DNA from: Anoxybacillus tepidamans PS2
GTDB lineage: Bacteria > Bacillota > Bacilli > Bacillales > Anoxybacillaceae
Length of the DNA stretch: 64,000 bases
Reading direction: 5' to 3'
Assembly (NCBI RefSeq): GCF_000620165.1
Contig: NZ_JHVN01000003.1
Span: 1-64,000 of the forward strand
Shown piece after piece: positions 54,048 to 63,087 of this stretch; positions within the stretch are counted from its first letter, which is position 1; each line of letters opens with the position of its first letter. Below the pieces are notes generated by a model. The model searched no databases. It was not told where the DNA came from and saw only the letters and a program-made list of their open reading frames with translations. Position numbers and translations under genes: made by a program.

Positions 54048-55580
54048 ATGTACAGCTATGTGTTCCCTAAGTTATCCTCCCAACAAATGATTTCGATTAT
54101 CCAAAATGGCTTGAAAAAAACATCTGTTCCGAAAAAAATCATTATTGTCGGCGCAGGCATGGCCGGTCTTGTTGCCGGCTCTTTATTGAAACAGGCGGGA
54201 CATGAAGTGACCATTCTGGAAGCTTCCGAGAGAGTCGGCGGACGGGTATATACGCTGCGATCCAATTTTCGCGAGGATCAGTATCTTGAAGCAGGTGCCA
54301 TGCGCATTCCGCATACCCACTATTTAACGCTTGAGTATATTAAGAAATTTAAACTTCCTACTAATCCGTTTATTAACAGCAGCCCCAATGATATTATTTA
54401 CCTTCGCGGAGTTAAAGCCCGTTCTAAAGAGTACGAAAAAAATCCAGGCATCTTTGGTTTCCCAGTCGCCCCGCATGAACGGGGAAAAACGGCATCAGAA
54501 TTGCTGCAAATGGCCATTAAGCCGGTGAGCGACTTCATCCGACAAAACCCCGTTCAGCACTGGCCGATCGTCATTCGAGAACTCGATAAATACTCGTTAG
54601 ACACTTATTTGCGCTATAACCCGTTCGGCATTAGATTGTCCCGAGGCGCCATTGATATGATTAAGTCGGTGCTTTCTTTAGAGGGGTTCCCGGAGCTTTC
54701 TTTTCTTGAAATGTTTCGCGAGCTGACGATTTTATTCACCCCCAACATCAAGTTTTACGAAATTACCGGAGGGAACGACCAGCTTCCAAAAGCGTTTGTA
54801 AACCAATTAAAAGATAATATTTTATATGGGCAAAAGGTGCGCAAAATCCAGCAACATAACAATCAAGTGACGGTTCATTCAGTGCATACAAAAATTTTAG
54901 AGCCATTTCAAATTACCGGCGATCTCGTCATCGTTACCATTCCTTTTTCTATCTTGCAATTTGTCGAGATTGAGCCGCGCGATTCGTTTTCGCAAAATAA
55001 ATGGAAAGCGATCCGCGAACTTCACTACGTCGGATCGACGAAAACCGGGATTCAGTTCAAAAACAGATTTTGGGAAAAAGAAGGGCTGTTTGGCGGCCAA
55101 ATGGTGACCGACTTGCCGATCAAATATTCACAATTCCCAAGTCACGGATTCGGCACATCCGGCCCGGGTGTTATTTTGGCAAGCTACACATGGGAAGACG
55201 ATACGATTCCGTGGGACAGCTTGAGGGATGAGGATCGGTTGGAGTATACGTTAAGAAATCTTGCAGTCATTTTCGGACGGCAAGTGTACCGCGAATTTGC
55301 AACAGGGTTAAGCCACAGCTGGGTGCGCTATCCGTACTCCGGCGGCGCGTTTACGATGTTTAAGCCGGAACAAATCACAGAACTCTCAGAATATATTGCA
55401 AAACCGGAAGGAAGAGTATATTTTGCGGGCGAGCACGCCTCGACAACCCACGGCTGGATTCAAGGCGCCATCGAATCGGGAATAAGCACCGCCTATGAGG
55501 TGAACGATCTGCCGAAAACGTATTTTGAATCAGAAACAAACGATCCTCCCGATCCGGCTATAAATAATGTGGGGAGATGA
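54048..55580 (+). CDS. Flavin monoamine oxidase family protein
   Basis: The 510-residue protein has the FAD dinucleotide motif IIVGAGMAGLVAGSLLKQAGHEVTILE (about 32-58), followed by ASERVGGRVYT (GGR loop). The C-terminal FAD motif reads VYFAGEHASTTHGWIQGAIESGI (about 465-487). It would oxidise an amine or L-amino acid to the imine with O2. Substrate unknown. No signal peptide. GAGGGGG precedes ATG. Confidence 0.88.
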   Translation: MYSYVFPKLSSQQMISIIQNGLKKTSVPKKIIIVGAGMAGLVAGSLLKQAGHEVTILEASERVGGRVYTLRSNFREDQYLEAGAMRIPHTHYLTLEYIKKFKLPTNPFINSSPNDIIYLRGVKARSKEYEKNPGIFGFPVAPHERGKTASELLQMAIKPVSDFIRQNPVQHWPIVIRELDKYSLDTYLRYNPFGIRLSRGAIDMIKSVLSLEGFPELSFLEMFRELTILFTPNIKFYEITGGNDQLPKAFVNQLKDNILYGQKVRKIQQHNNQVTVHSVHTKILEPFQITGDLVIVTIPFSILQFVEIEPRDSFSQNKWKAIRELHYVGSTKTGIQFKNRFWEKEGLFGGQMVTDLPIKYSQFPSHGFGTSGPGVILASYTWEDDTIPWDSLRDEDRLEYTLRNLAVIFGRQVYREFATGLSHSWVRYPYSGGAFTMFKPEQITELSEYIAKPEGRVYFAGEHASTTHGWIQGAIESGISTAYEVNDLPKTYFESETNDPPDPAINNVGR

Positions 55581-55601
55581 GAAAGGGAACTCTTTATTTA
55601 A

Positions 55602-55656
55602 CATTTCCGCCGAGAAGTTTCCCGTCTTGAAACGGAGTGTAGACGGGAGAGATTCA
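55602..55656 (+). repeat. Solo IS605-type hairpin element H
   Basis: It follows TTTAA (55597-55601): CATTTCCGCC, GAGAAG, TTTCCCGTCTT, GAAACGGAGTGT, AGACGGGAGA, GATTCA. The stem changed on both arms (CCCGTCT/AGACGGG), so pairing is kept by compensatory changes. Confidence 0.75.
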
Positions 55657-55670
55657 TGGAACTTATTTAA

Positions 55671-55856
55671 AAAACAGAAACGAATATCGAAAGGCTGCCT
55701 GATCCTGTTAAGAATACTGTCGTAGCCACACTCGTTCTTTTAAAAGATTCCGAAATCCATCGAGACGATGTGATGACGCCGGATACATCTACTGCTTCCG
55801 CGGTACGAAATGCCGACGGTCAAATTGTTGGCGTTCGCTGTTTTCAGATGCTATGA
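55671..55856 (+). pseudogene. C-terminal gene fragment
   Basis: A frame of 61 codons without a start reads ERLPDPVKNTVVATLVLLKD, then VMTPDTSTASAVRNADGQIV and ends at TGA 55854-55856, followed by a terminator. It looks like the 3' end of a larger gene whose start is gone. The family is not recognised. Confidence 0.4.
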
Positions 55857-55872
55857 TTGTTAGGAAAAAAAG

Positions 55873-55903
55873 AGCCATCGGCAATTCATGCGGATGGCTT
55901 TTT
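55873..55903 (+). terminator. Terminator
   Basis: AGCCATC, loop, GATGGCTTTTTCT. Seven to eight pairs; may serve both strands. Confidence 0.75.
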
Positions 55904-55962
55904 CTATCCTTATCCGCTTAAATTCTTATGTTCAAGCATAGAAAATTTTACATATTATCATT

Positions 55963-56415
55963 CTATTTTTGTATAAACTGTTTTATAGAGTAAGCAAAAA
56001 TAATACTTGAGATCAAGATAAAAAACGTATAAGTATTAACGTACAAAGCGTTTGTATATTGATTCAACCAATTATAACGATAGATTTTAGAATTTATATT
56101 CGACGGAGGACCTCCTAGTTGTTTGATTACGTTCATAACATATGTAACTTCCAAAAAAGCAGACAAGCCTAAAATAAATAATGAACTGATAATCATAAGC
56201 AACCATTTTCTCTTTGAACAACCCGTGTTAGCAAGGGCTTTCCATACTTCCCTTCCAAAGAAAAAAAACGAAAGTATAGATAATATAACAAACACAATCC
56301 CCAGGTTGCCATTTCCTGAAATTACATTAGGCTCCATAGTAAACAGTTCTGTTAGATATACCATGAATAAACAAACTAAAAATGATATGATCAATCGTTT
56401 AGAAAATAACTTCAA
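55963..56415 (-). CDS. Hypothetical four-helix membrane protein
   Basis: The 150-residue protein has four hydrophobic segments (about 8-26, 38-52, 70-88, 125-145). A loop after the third helix contains QLGGPPSNINSKIYRYNWLN. AT-rich. GGAGGGG precedes ATG at 56415. Not recognised. Confidence 0.68.
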   Translation of the reverse strand: MKLFSKRLIISFLVCLFMVYLTELFTMEPNVISGNGNLGIVFVILSILSFFFFGREVWKALANTGCSKRKWLLMIISSLFILGLSAFLEVTYVMNVIKQLGGPPSNINSKIYRYNWLNQYTNALYVNTYTFFILISSIIFAYSIKQFIQK

Positions 56416-56639
56416 CTCAATTCCCCCCTCCTACTAAATTAAACAGCCCTTACGATAATGAAGGAATGTTGTTGTTTATGTCATTGTGTTGCATGTGAGC
56501 CAATAAAGTTATTGCAAATTGTCTTTGGCTAAAATGATAGGCAATCATTGACCAAAAGCACATAAGAACCATTTTATCCCCGTTGATTACAGGAATAACT
56601 GATGATTGTGGAACATACCTTCCTAATGGGAGGGATTAT

Positions 56640-57287
56640 ATGTTCAAAAAGATATTAATCAGCGCTGGAATACTTATCATTTTAGGAACATCCTCATATA
56701 GTCTTATCAATAAACCGTCAAAAGCCGATACTGCTGTTGAAAATCAAAAGGAACAAAAACGTGTAGTTACGAAAGAAAAAGAACAAATGATAAATACTTT
56801 AGAAAGGGTAGCTGCAAAGATTCACAAGAAATATCAGTCTGTTGTTGTAAGCATGAATTCAGAGAAGGAATTAGTTATACAGGTTAAAGGAGACCAAGAT
56901 TATTTTAATTCTGTGAAAAATGACATATAGTCCATTGCAACAAACGCCATTAAATCATCCCCATTGAAAGAATATACGGTTGTTGTCGAGAGAATGGATA
57001 TGTCTTCCGTTTCTGAAGAAGACAAAAATAGAAACAAGGAACTTTTACACTTAACCTCTACTTTAATGGAAGGTCTGAAAAGTTACAATGAAGTAAAAGA
57101 TATAAAAGTCGACGATCAGAAATCAATTACTATTGAGACAAAAATAAAAGGCTTTAATAAGAATGGGCATGAGAGAGCAAAAGAAATCGAAGAAAAAGTG
57201 AAAGAATTAATAAGATCTAAAGATGCTTCAGCCCCCCTATCCTATAAAGTGTATGTGAAAAATGCAGAGGGAAAAGTTATGAATTAG
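56640..57287 (+). pseudogene. DUF4030-like membrane-anchored protein with in-frame TAG
   Basis: ATG at 56640 follows GGGAGGG. The first part has a signal anchor (FKKILISAGILIILGTSSYS) and a coiled charged region, and ends at TAG 56928-56930. The same frame continues without a shift (SIATNAIKSSPLKEYTVVVE) to TAG 57285-57287, giving 215 codons with one amber stop. One base change (CAG to TAG) explains it. The repeated layout of two similar halves resembles DUF4030; that call is tentative. Confidence 0.65.
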
Positions 57288-57385
57288 TAATAAAGCATAA
57301 TGCCTAACTAACTGTAATGCTGCATCGTGCGCAACCTATAAAACATTGTATTACTTGCTAAGTTAACGAGCGTGTTAGTTTAATA

Positions 57386-57450
57386 AGGATGGGGCCTACC
57401 GTATCATAAAAATTTAAAAACGCCTCAAAATAAAACAAGGCCCCAACCTT
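57386..57450. repeat. Long-loop inverted repeat
   Basis: AAGGATGGGGCCT (57386-57398) is repeated inverted at 57438-57450 with one mismatch, loop 39 bases, AT-rich between. It could be a bidirectional terminator or the end of a mobile element. No gene is seen at 57288-57463. Confidence 0.4.
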
Positions 57451-57463
57451 CTCAAAGCTCACT

Positions 57464-57742
57464 TTAAACACATTTAACGTTCGTTCTCACAGGCAGTAAT
57501 ACGTCTAAAACCCATCTTGTAAACTTGGCTTCTACTTCTTCCTCCGTTGTGTTGAAAAGAAACACCCCGAACTTATCATCTCAATAGGCGGTCGAGAAGC
57601 GAAACAGTGCTTCATATTCGTTCGCATTGATAGCTTCAAAATACACGTCCCAAGTACCGTCATCGAGCCTTTGAAACGCAATCGCCTCCATATCGTGGTC
57701 GTCTTTGTAATAGCCAATGCTTGTCGTGATGATCATCAGCAT
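57464..57742 (-). pseudogene. Broken small gene with in-frame TGA
   Basis: From ATG at 57742 the frame reads a polar protein (IAFQRLDDGTWDVYFEAINA) and meets TGA at 57581-57583. The same frame then continues DDKFGVFLFNTTEEEVEAKF to TAA 57464-57466. Size and acidic character fit small immunity proteins of contact or polymorphic toxin loci, but the family is not identified. Confidence 0.5.
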
Positions 57743-57802
57743 GTGCAAGGTCTGTCTTCATAAAACTCCCCCTTCCACAACAATTCGCCTGAGACTTCAT
57801 AA

Positions 57803-57977
57803 TTATATTACCTTAACATTCGTTGACGCCGAGATTCCCAAATCTAAAGAAACGCCAACAACATCGTCATAGACATCAATCTGTTTCGCGGATAATGGCA
57901 CAAGGTCGCCTGCATACTTGATGCTCGTCTTTCCCCATTTGTTCTGCAAACAAAATAATTTTGTCCCACTGGCTCAT
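57803..57977 (-). pseudogene. Broken small gene with frameshift
   Basis: ATG at 57977 opens MSQWDKIILFAEQMGK, then a one-base shift near 57925 is needed to continue TSIKYAGDLVPLSAKQIDVY to TAA 57803-57805. The family is unknown. It lies directly upstream of the other broken gene on the same strand. Confidence 0.45.
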
Positions 57978-58106
57978 TTAAACCAAAGTCACGGCAGACA
58001 CAAGAAAAAACTCATTTGTTACTTTTTCCATCAGCAGCTGACGGCAGGAGATGCAGCCTTGCTTCCAATCCATCGATCAACAATGCAAAACCACTCTTTC
58101 ATATCG

Positions 58107-58574
58107 CTAGTACGTAAAAGTTATTATCTTTTTTGATTCAAATTGAATAAACACTAATTGATGAAGCTCATCGAAGCTAAACGTCATGCCGTCCATTCGT
58201 TCCTTTGGCAATAATACCTCGAATTCGCCGGAAAAATCAGCAAAAACATACACGTTCGTATACTCTATTTCTTGCAACAAATCAAAAAGGTCTAACGTAA
58301 ACTCAAAGTCTTCAATGACGGCTATTTCCATATGTTGCACCGTGACATGCCGGTATTTTTTCAAGTGTCGGCGCAAAAACAGTGATAGCGGAAAATAAGA
58401 AATGAGCAGCTTTTTCCCGTTCGCCGCCGAACAAACATCATCAAACGAAATCGCACGATCGAAGCTCGTTTCTTCTATTACAATCGGAAGTTGATTCACA
58501 TGAATGCCCGTTGAAAATGCCAAATAAGGGCTTTCATCTAAATCTGCTAGTGAAAAGGTTTCAGTATGTTTCAA
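58107..58574 (-). CDS. Hypothetical protein, 155 residues
   Basis: A soluble acidic protein, alpha/beta, with no signal or membrane segment (MKHTETFSLADLDESPYLAF at the start, FIQFESKKIITFTY at the end). Not recognised. A ribosome site before ATG at 58574 is weak (GGGGG about 12 bases upstream). It may be an immunity-like or sporulation-associated protein; no evidence decides. Confidence 0.6.
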   Translation of the reverse strand: MKHTETFSLADLDESPYLAFSTGIHVNQLPIVIEETSFDRAISFDDVCSAANGKKLLISYFPLSLFLRRHLKKYRHVTVQHMEIAVIEDFEFTLDLFDLLQEIEYTNVYVFADFSGEFEVLLPKERMDGMTFSFDELHQLVFIQFESKKIITFTY

Positions 58575-58950
58575 TGATTCGGCCCCCTATAACGCGTATT
58601 GGAGCACACCGCTTATTCAAAAGCATGCCGTGCAAAAGCCCCTGGCCGTTTCACGCATGAACTTACGAACAAAGTGCGCAGATTGTAACATCCCCGCTGA
58701 AAAGCCCCCGTCCCTAACATAGACGAAAACCTGAAAAATGGTCAGTAAGACAAGATCGAAAAAATTCACGGGGATGTGAGATTCCTATATCAGTTTCAAA
58801 GATAAAAAATCAGCATTCCCCATATTCATCCAAATGATAGATGCTATTATTGATGTCTAGTGGATACGCCCCCATTTTAACTAAATCGCGCACAATCCGC
58901 TACATCCTTTTTATCCCGCTGTTGTGCGCCAATCCGGCCGCAAGCGCGTT
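58575..58950. other. Intergenic region with degenerate hairpin element
   Basis: About 375 bases without a gene. It contains the degenerate IS605-type hairpin at 58689 and AT-rich sequence. No terminator is clear for the SpoIIP-like gene at 58951. Confidence 0.4.
58689..58735 (+). repeat. Solo IS605-type hairpin element I, degenerate
   Basis: It follows TGTAA (58684-58688): CATCCCCGCT, GAAAAG, CCCCCGTCCC, TAACATAGACGAAAACC. The first 25 bases match the family; the right half is lost and the end is not certain. Confidence 0.5.
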
Positions 58951-59856
58951 TTATTTCGCTTCCTCCTCCTTCAAGATATCGCCAAGAACTTCGGCAAGAG
59001 CATCCGCTGTTCTGTATTCCTCCTTCAGCGTGTTTTCAACTCCGCCGATTTGCAGCAATAACGAACGGCCTAACACGTCTTGGTTGTAATGGTTCGGTCC
59101 ATCGTCTTTCACGGTAACCCCTCTTGATAAGCCCGGGTATTTCGCTTCGAGTTGATCGTGAAGGCGCTTTGCGAACTTATAATTCTCTTCGTAATGATCG
59201 CTTGAACGAGATACGATGATCTCGATTCTAGGATAGTCTTTTCCGTTTATATTAATGGTCGTATCGCTTCTCTTTTTCGAATCTCGGTGTATATCCAATA
59301 TCATTTTCACGCTCGGATGGCTTTTCAAGGCGGCCAATAGCGATTCTCTTGCGACGGCATACGCTTTGCTAAATGGCAAGCCTTTTTCTTTTAGAATGGC
59401 GGCAATATCGGTTTGATCATGGATCGACTGAATGCCTCTCTTTTTTAATGATTCACTTAATCGTTGACCGACTAATGTGATATTTTTCGTTTGATGGAAG
59501 GCTTCGGAAGGATCGTTTACCTGTGTTTCCGGGAGAAATGACTCTAAATTGTGCGATTGATAAATATAAACGGAAGGTTCTGCTTTGTTAATGGAAGATG
59601 ACATTTTTCCTTCTTCTAACATTTTAAACTTACTAGCGATCAAATCTTCTCCCCCATAAAACAACAACCATGAAATCGCCATGGCACATATGGCAATGGA
59701 TGCGGCGGCGAACGAAAGCCGTTTCATGTTTCTGTTTCGCTCTAATTTCCGGGCTGCACGCCGCAGTTGATCGGACGTCACCGACACAAAATCCTCTCTT
59801 GGATTGAGCGGATACGCTTCTTTCATGAGGTCAAATAAATCCTTGTCAGTTTGCAT
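58951..59856 (-). CDS. SpoIIP-like membrane amidase paired with ECF sigma factor
   Basis: The 301-residue protein has a cytoplasmic N-terminus (about 1-45, EAYPLNPREDFVSVTSDQL) like ECF anti-sigma factors and one membrane segment (about 46-66). Outside it has a SpoIIP-type domain: PSVYIYQSHNLESFLP (about 94-109), MILDIHRDS (about 185-193), and KFAKRLHDQLEAKYPGLSRGV. The family hydrolyses peptidoglycan stem peptides and glycan in sporulation. Its start overlaps the sigma gene by 11 bases, so it is the probable anti-sigma partner. SpoIIP proper sits near gpr; this copy does not. Confidence 0.78.
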   Translation of the reverse strand: MQTDKDLFDLMKEAYPLNPREDFVSVTSDQLRRAARKLERNRNMKRLSFAAASIAICAMAISWLLFYGGEDLIASKFKMLEEGKMSSSINKAEPSVYIYQSHNLESFLPETQVNDPSEAFHQTKNITLVGQRLSESLKKRGIQSIHDQTDIAAILKEKGLPFSKAYAVARESLLAALKSHPSVKMILDIHRDSKKRSDTTININGKDYPRIEIIVSRSSDHYEENYKFAKRLHDQLEAKYPGLSRGVTVKDDGPNHYNQDVLGRSLLLQIGGVENTLKEEYRTADALAEVLGDILKEEEAK

Positions 59857-60385
59857 TCCCCATAACCTCCTTCATATCCATCTTTAATTTTTTTCTCAAT
59901 TCCTTTAACGCCCGATGATAATCGACCTTCACCTTTGCTTCGCTGCATTGGAGGATCTCAGCTGTTTCTTTTATGGAACATTCATTGATGCCTCTTAAGA
60001 TGACTACCGCTCGATAATGCGGTTTCAGCTTGGCAATGGCCGCGCGCACGAGCTGTTTCGTTTCGCTTTGTTCCATAAATTCGTTCGGCTCTTTTTCCGT
60101 TGATGCCATTTGTCTGAAAAATCCATCGGCAAAGAGCGAAGAAAATCGTTTTTTACGATAATGGTCGACAGCAACGTGCTTCGCAATGGAAAAAATCCAT
60201 GTTTTGATGTTGCTGATATGGTGAATGTTAGATAGGTTATGTAGAATGCGAATAAACACCTCTTGCGTCAAATCCTCCGCATCATTTTGACTTCCCGAAA
60301 AGCAGACGAGAAACCGGTATACATCCAAATAGTAGCGTTTATAAATTTCATCGATGCGTTCCTCTAAATGGTCTTTATCAAACAA
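59846..60385 (-). CDS. ECF RNA polymerase sigma factor
   Basis: The 179-residue sigma-70 family protein has region 2 (YLDVYRFLVCFSGSQNDAEDLTQEVFIRIL, about 19-48) and region 4 (AAIAKLKPHYRAVVILRGINECSIKETAEILQCSEAKVKVDYHRALKELRKKL, about 112-164, split here). Coupled with the SpoIIP-like membrane protein. It probably autoregulates its own operon in response to envelope stress; no promoter motif is claimed. Confidence 0.9.
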   Translation of the reverse strand: MFDKDHLEERIDEIYKRYYLDVYRFLVCFSGSQNDAEDLTQEVFIRILHNLSNIHHISNIKTWIFSIAKHVAVDHYRKKRFSSLFADGFFRQMASTEKEPNEFMEQSETKQLVRAAIAKLKPHYRAVVILRGINECSIKETAEILQCSEAKVKVDYHRALKELRKKLKMDMKEVMGNAN

Positions 60386-60500
60386 ACCGTTCCCCCCTAA
60401 ATTGTGTTTGCATATATTAATCGTTTGAAGTTAAAGAAAGGTTACAAAAATTTCCGTTCTTGGCGCGCCATGCGTTATTTGTGCGCCCTTAATGCGAAAA

Positions 60501-60532
60501 AAAGAACTTGGCGAGCGTCCAAGTTCTTTTTT
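60501..60532. terminator. Bidirectional terminator
   Basis: AAAGAACTTGG, CGAGCG, TCCAAGTTCTTTTTT. The long stem and flanking A and T runs suggest use on both strands; on the minus strand it ends the SMI1/KNR4 gene. Confidence 0.8.
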
Positions 60533-60624
60533 GAGACAGCCTGTGAATGTTACGTTAGTCGAACAAATACGAGTTTATGCCTCTTTATTCATCGTTTCCG
60601 AACATGGATTTTAGCTGAATAAGG

Positions 60625-61158
60625 CTATTGCTTGTTTCGCCCATAGCTCGGTTTTAACGTTTTCGGGTTTAACGGCGGCAGGCGAAATAATTGGTGCAGG
60701 AAGTCAGCGAAAGAATGGGCGATTTCAATAAATTCCCACGTTACATCTTCGCACGAGTAATTCTCCCTTATATACAGGACGGGCGGTTCGCTTTTCGTAT
60801 GGCGATAATCCAATACGACCCAATGATGAAAATCACTCCATAATACAAAAAACTCCTGCGGAAGTTGAACTTCTTGCAACATCTCCTTCAACGACAAAAT
60901 GCTTGTTCCTTCGTCTGGGGCAAGACATATCCCCTCCATATTAGGTATGCTCTCCCTTTGCCCATCTGGTAATATAAAGTATGGATAGTTTAGCTCGCCG
61001 CCGTTTTTTTGCTTAATCAACTCAATATAAGACAGAGGCAACTTGATGCCTAAAATATCCTCTGCGTTCTTGATCAGCTCCTCGCTTATCGGAGACATCG
61101 TTTGCTCGCTGTTATCTTTCCAGAAATTTTTGCCTCTATAAAACTCTTGTTTCATCAA
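60625..61158 (-). CDS. SMI1/KNR4 family protein (immunity-like)
   Basis: The 177-residue protein has the SMI1/KNR4 core: ENAEDILG-like start (KNAEDILGIKLPLSYIELIKQKNGGEL, about 30-56, split by family), then SILSLKEMLQ and FFVLWSDFHHWVVLDYRH. Members often protect against polymorphic toxins in Bacillus. No toxin gene is adjacent, so it may be an orphan immunity gene. A weak site precedes ATG. Confidence 0.82.
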   Translation of the reverse strand: MMKQEFYRGKNFWKDNSEQTMSPISEELIKNAEDILGIKLPLSYIELIKQKNGGELNYPYFILPDGQRESIPNMEGICLAPDEGTSILSLKEMLQEVQLPQEFFVLWSDFHHWVVLDYRHTKSEPPVLYIRENYSCEDVTWEFIEIAHSFADFLHQLFRLPPLNPKTLKPSYGRNKQ

Positions 61159-61284
61159 TAAACCTCTCCGCCAATTCGTTTCTGACTACGATCATATTCT
61201 CGTTCAATTAAGCTCTCCGTAAGCCAACCGCAAAGCGAATTTCGCCAAAGCGGACGGAATCCTTGGAAGCCGGACTTTACAATA

Positions 61285-61897
61285 TCACTCAACGTCTAAG
61301 CGCAAACGTTGGGCCAGCTCCCTGGTAAATTCTTTTTGGGAATCCAGCTTACATTCTGAATAAATTTTCTTCATTCGTTTTTGTGCTGCGTCTTGATCGC
61401 CATGCGCCTGATACAAAATGGTTAAAAAATGAGGGCATTCGTACTCGCCTTGTTCTTCTCTTCTCTCCATTTCCTTGATGACATCTTCTATTGTTTGAAA
61501 TTGGGCAAAATGTGGCAGAATGACATTTTCAATATCGTTTTGCAGCTGCCTTTTCAGTTTTTCAATGTCCGTTGTTGGAGTCAGTCGGTACCATGCATCT
61601 GGCATATTTTTTAACGCTGACACGCGCAGCCTGAGTACGGAGTATACTTCTAGCGGAAATTTAGGCCGCTCCCAATCATAAAACGTACCGAATAACGTAT
61701 CTGTAAATATGCCTGTATTTATGGTGAATTCCACATCTTCTTTGGTGTTCCGCAACGACGATTGGATATGAACAGTCCAAGCGAAATCCGGGAGCATCTT
61801 TGCGAAATGGTTTCCCTTCTTTTTAAAACCCTTTTGCTTTCAATACAGGGGCCATTGTCTCTTTGATCATCTGTTGTAACACATTTTGCATGCTCAT
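61285..61897 (-). pseudogene. DUF4304 protein gene with one-base frameshift
   Basis: ATG at 61897 (AAAGGGGA upstream) opens MSMQNVLQQMIKETMAPVLK, then KGF meets a stop. Removing one T from the run at 61825-61828 restores KKKGNHFAKMLPDFAWTVHI and the rest of a DUF4304 protein to 61285. Either a recent pseudogene or a homopolymer sequencing error. DUF4304 genes often lie in immunity gene arrays, like its SMI1 neighbour. Confidence 0.72.
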
Positions 61898-62105
61898 TAT
61901 TTTATCCCCTTTGTCAAAAGTTCAGCTAAGCGACAACATTAGTGTACTAAAAATGTTTACAAACGTCGCGCCATTTTTTCGACTATTCGTTCGATCCCTC
62001 GCCATCATCCATGATATAGCGCAGCGTTTGTCACCACATTCGGATCGGTCCGATAAGAAAAAGCGTCCCCGCCGATGGCAGAAACGCCGCGGTCTGATTC
62101 CTCCA

Positions 62106-63083
62106 TCAATTGATCGGAATAGGCTCTTGGTGTAACCGATGGCCTTTCGAATCATAAGCGATTAAGAAATATTTCGTTTGTTCCAAGGTCAACCCATTAA
62201 AGCGAACAAACGACACATCGCCTGCATGGTTGGACGTAAAAGCTGACGAATACGTTTTTAGTGCGCCATCTGCGGATTGAATTTTAAAATAAACATCCTC
62301 GCTCGTGCTTTGTGACAAGTCGTAATATACAGTTGTTGAAATAGGGGTTGCCACTACCTTTTGGATGGTGACCGTTCCCTTGTTATGCAATGCGATCGTT
62401 TTATTTAGCTCAAATGCTTTTTGATCTTCCAATAGTTTAGCCTGAGATGCTGTGATCCGAAACGTCCAAGGCTGTTCAATCTTTTTATCAAAATTCCAAG
62501 TATTATAGCTCACTTCAATTTGGAGGTTTTCAGTCCTCATCGATTGATTCAAGGTGATATCATTATAAATCATGAACATGTTGCGATTTAACGGGACCGT
62601 TTGCCCTCCGGTTGCTATTGTATAATCCTTGCCGTTGATTTTGACTTTCGGCGTAATATGCGTTCGGTAGTCAAAGTTTACATCCTTTGCCGGCTCGAAT
62701 GTGGCGCTTAAAAATAATTGGCGGTCGTCCATCACGACTTCGTTTAATGTTAATTTTCCAAGTTCATTTTCAGCCGTTTCTCCAATCGCAGTTTTATATG
62801 CCGAATAGTTGAGAGTTTCATTGGGATTTATATATTTTTCTATGATTCCGCCGACAAATGGCATGCTTGCAATCGTTTCTTTATCGATTGTGAAAAATAA
62901 GACGAGGGCACAAACAGCGACAGAAGTGATCCCGGCCCTGGTCCACATTTTCTTCGGTTTCTGCGAAGAAATTTTCTTTTTTACCTGTTTTAAAATTCTT
63001 TTTTGTTCATCATTTGACAGCGCGATTTCTTCAAATTCGCTTAAGTCCAATTTTATATGATTGAGCTCCTTAAAAATAGACAT
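62106..63083 (-). CDS. DUF4179-type membrane anti-sigma factor
   Basis: The 325-residue protein has an N-terminal cytoplasmic helix region (about 1-45), one membrane segment (WTRAGITSVAVCALVLFF, about 47-64) and a large extracellular beta-rich region beginning IASMPFVGGIIEKYI, as in DUF4179 proteins. It follows the sigma gene by four bases. It probably holds the sigma factor inactive until an envelope signal arrives. Confidence 0.82.
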   Translation of the reverse strand: MSIFKELNHIKLDLSEFEEIALSNDEQKRILKQVKKKISSQKPKKMWTRAGITSVAVCALVLFFTIDKETIASMPFVGGIIEKYINPNETLNYSAYKTAIGETAENELGKLTLNEVVMDDRQLFLSATFEPAKDVNFDYRTHITPKVKINGKDYTIATGGQTVPLNRNMFMIYNDITLNQSMRTENLQIEVSYNTWNFDKKIEQPWTFRITASQAKLLEDQKAFELNKTIALHNKGTVTIQKVVATPISTTVYYDLSQSTSEDVYFKIQSADGALKTYSSAFTSNHAGDVSFVRFNGLTLEQTKYFLIAYDSKGHRLHQEPIPIN

Positions 63084-63087
63084 AGGA

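Noticed and set aside
56928-56930. Recoded TAG (for example pyrrolysine)
   Set aside because: No methylamine or pyrrolysine genes are seen and Bacilli do not normally use this; a nonsense mutation is simpler, especially beside two other broken genes.
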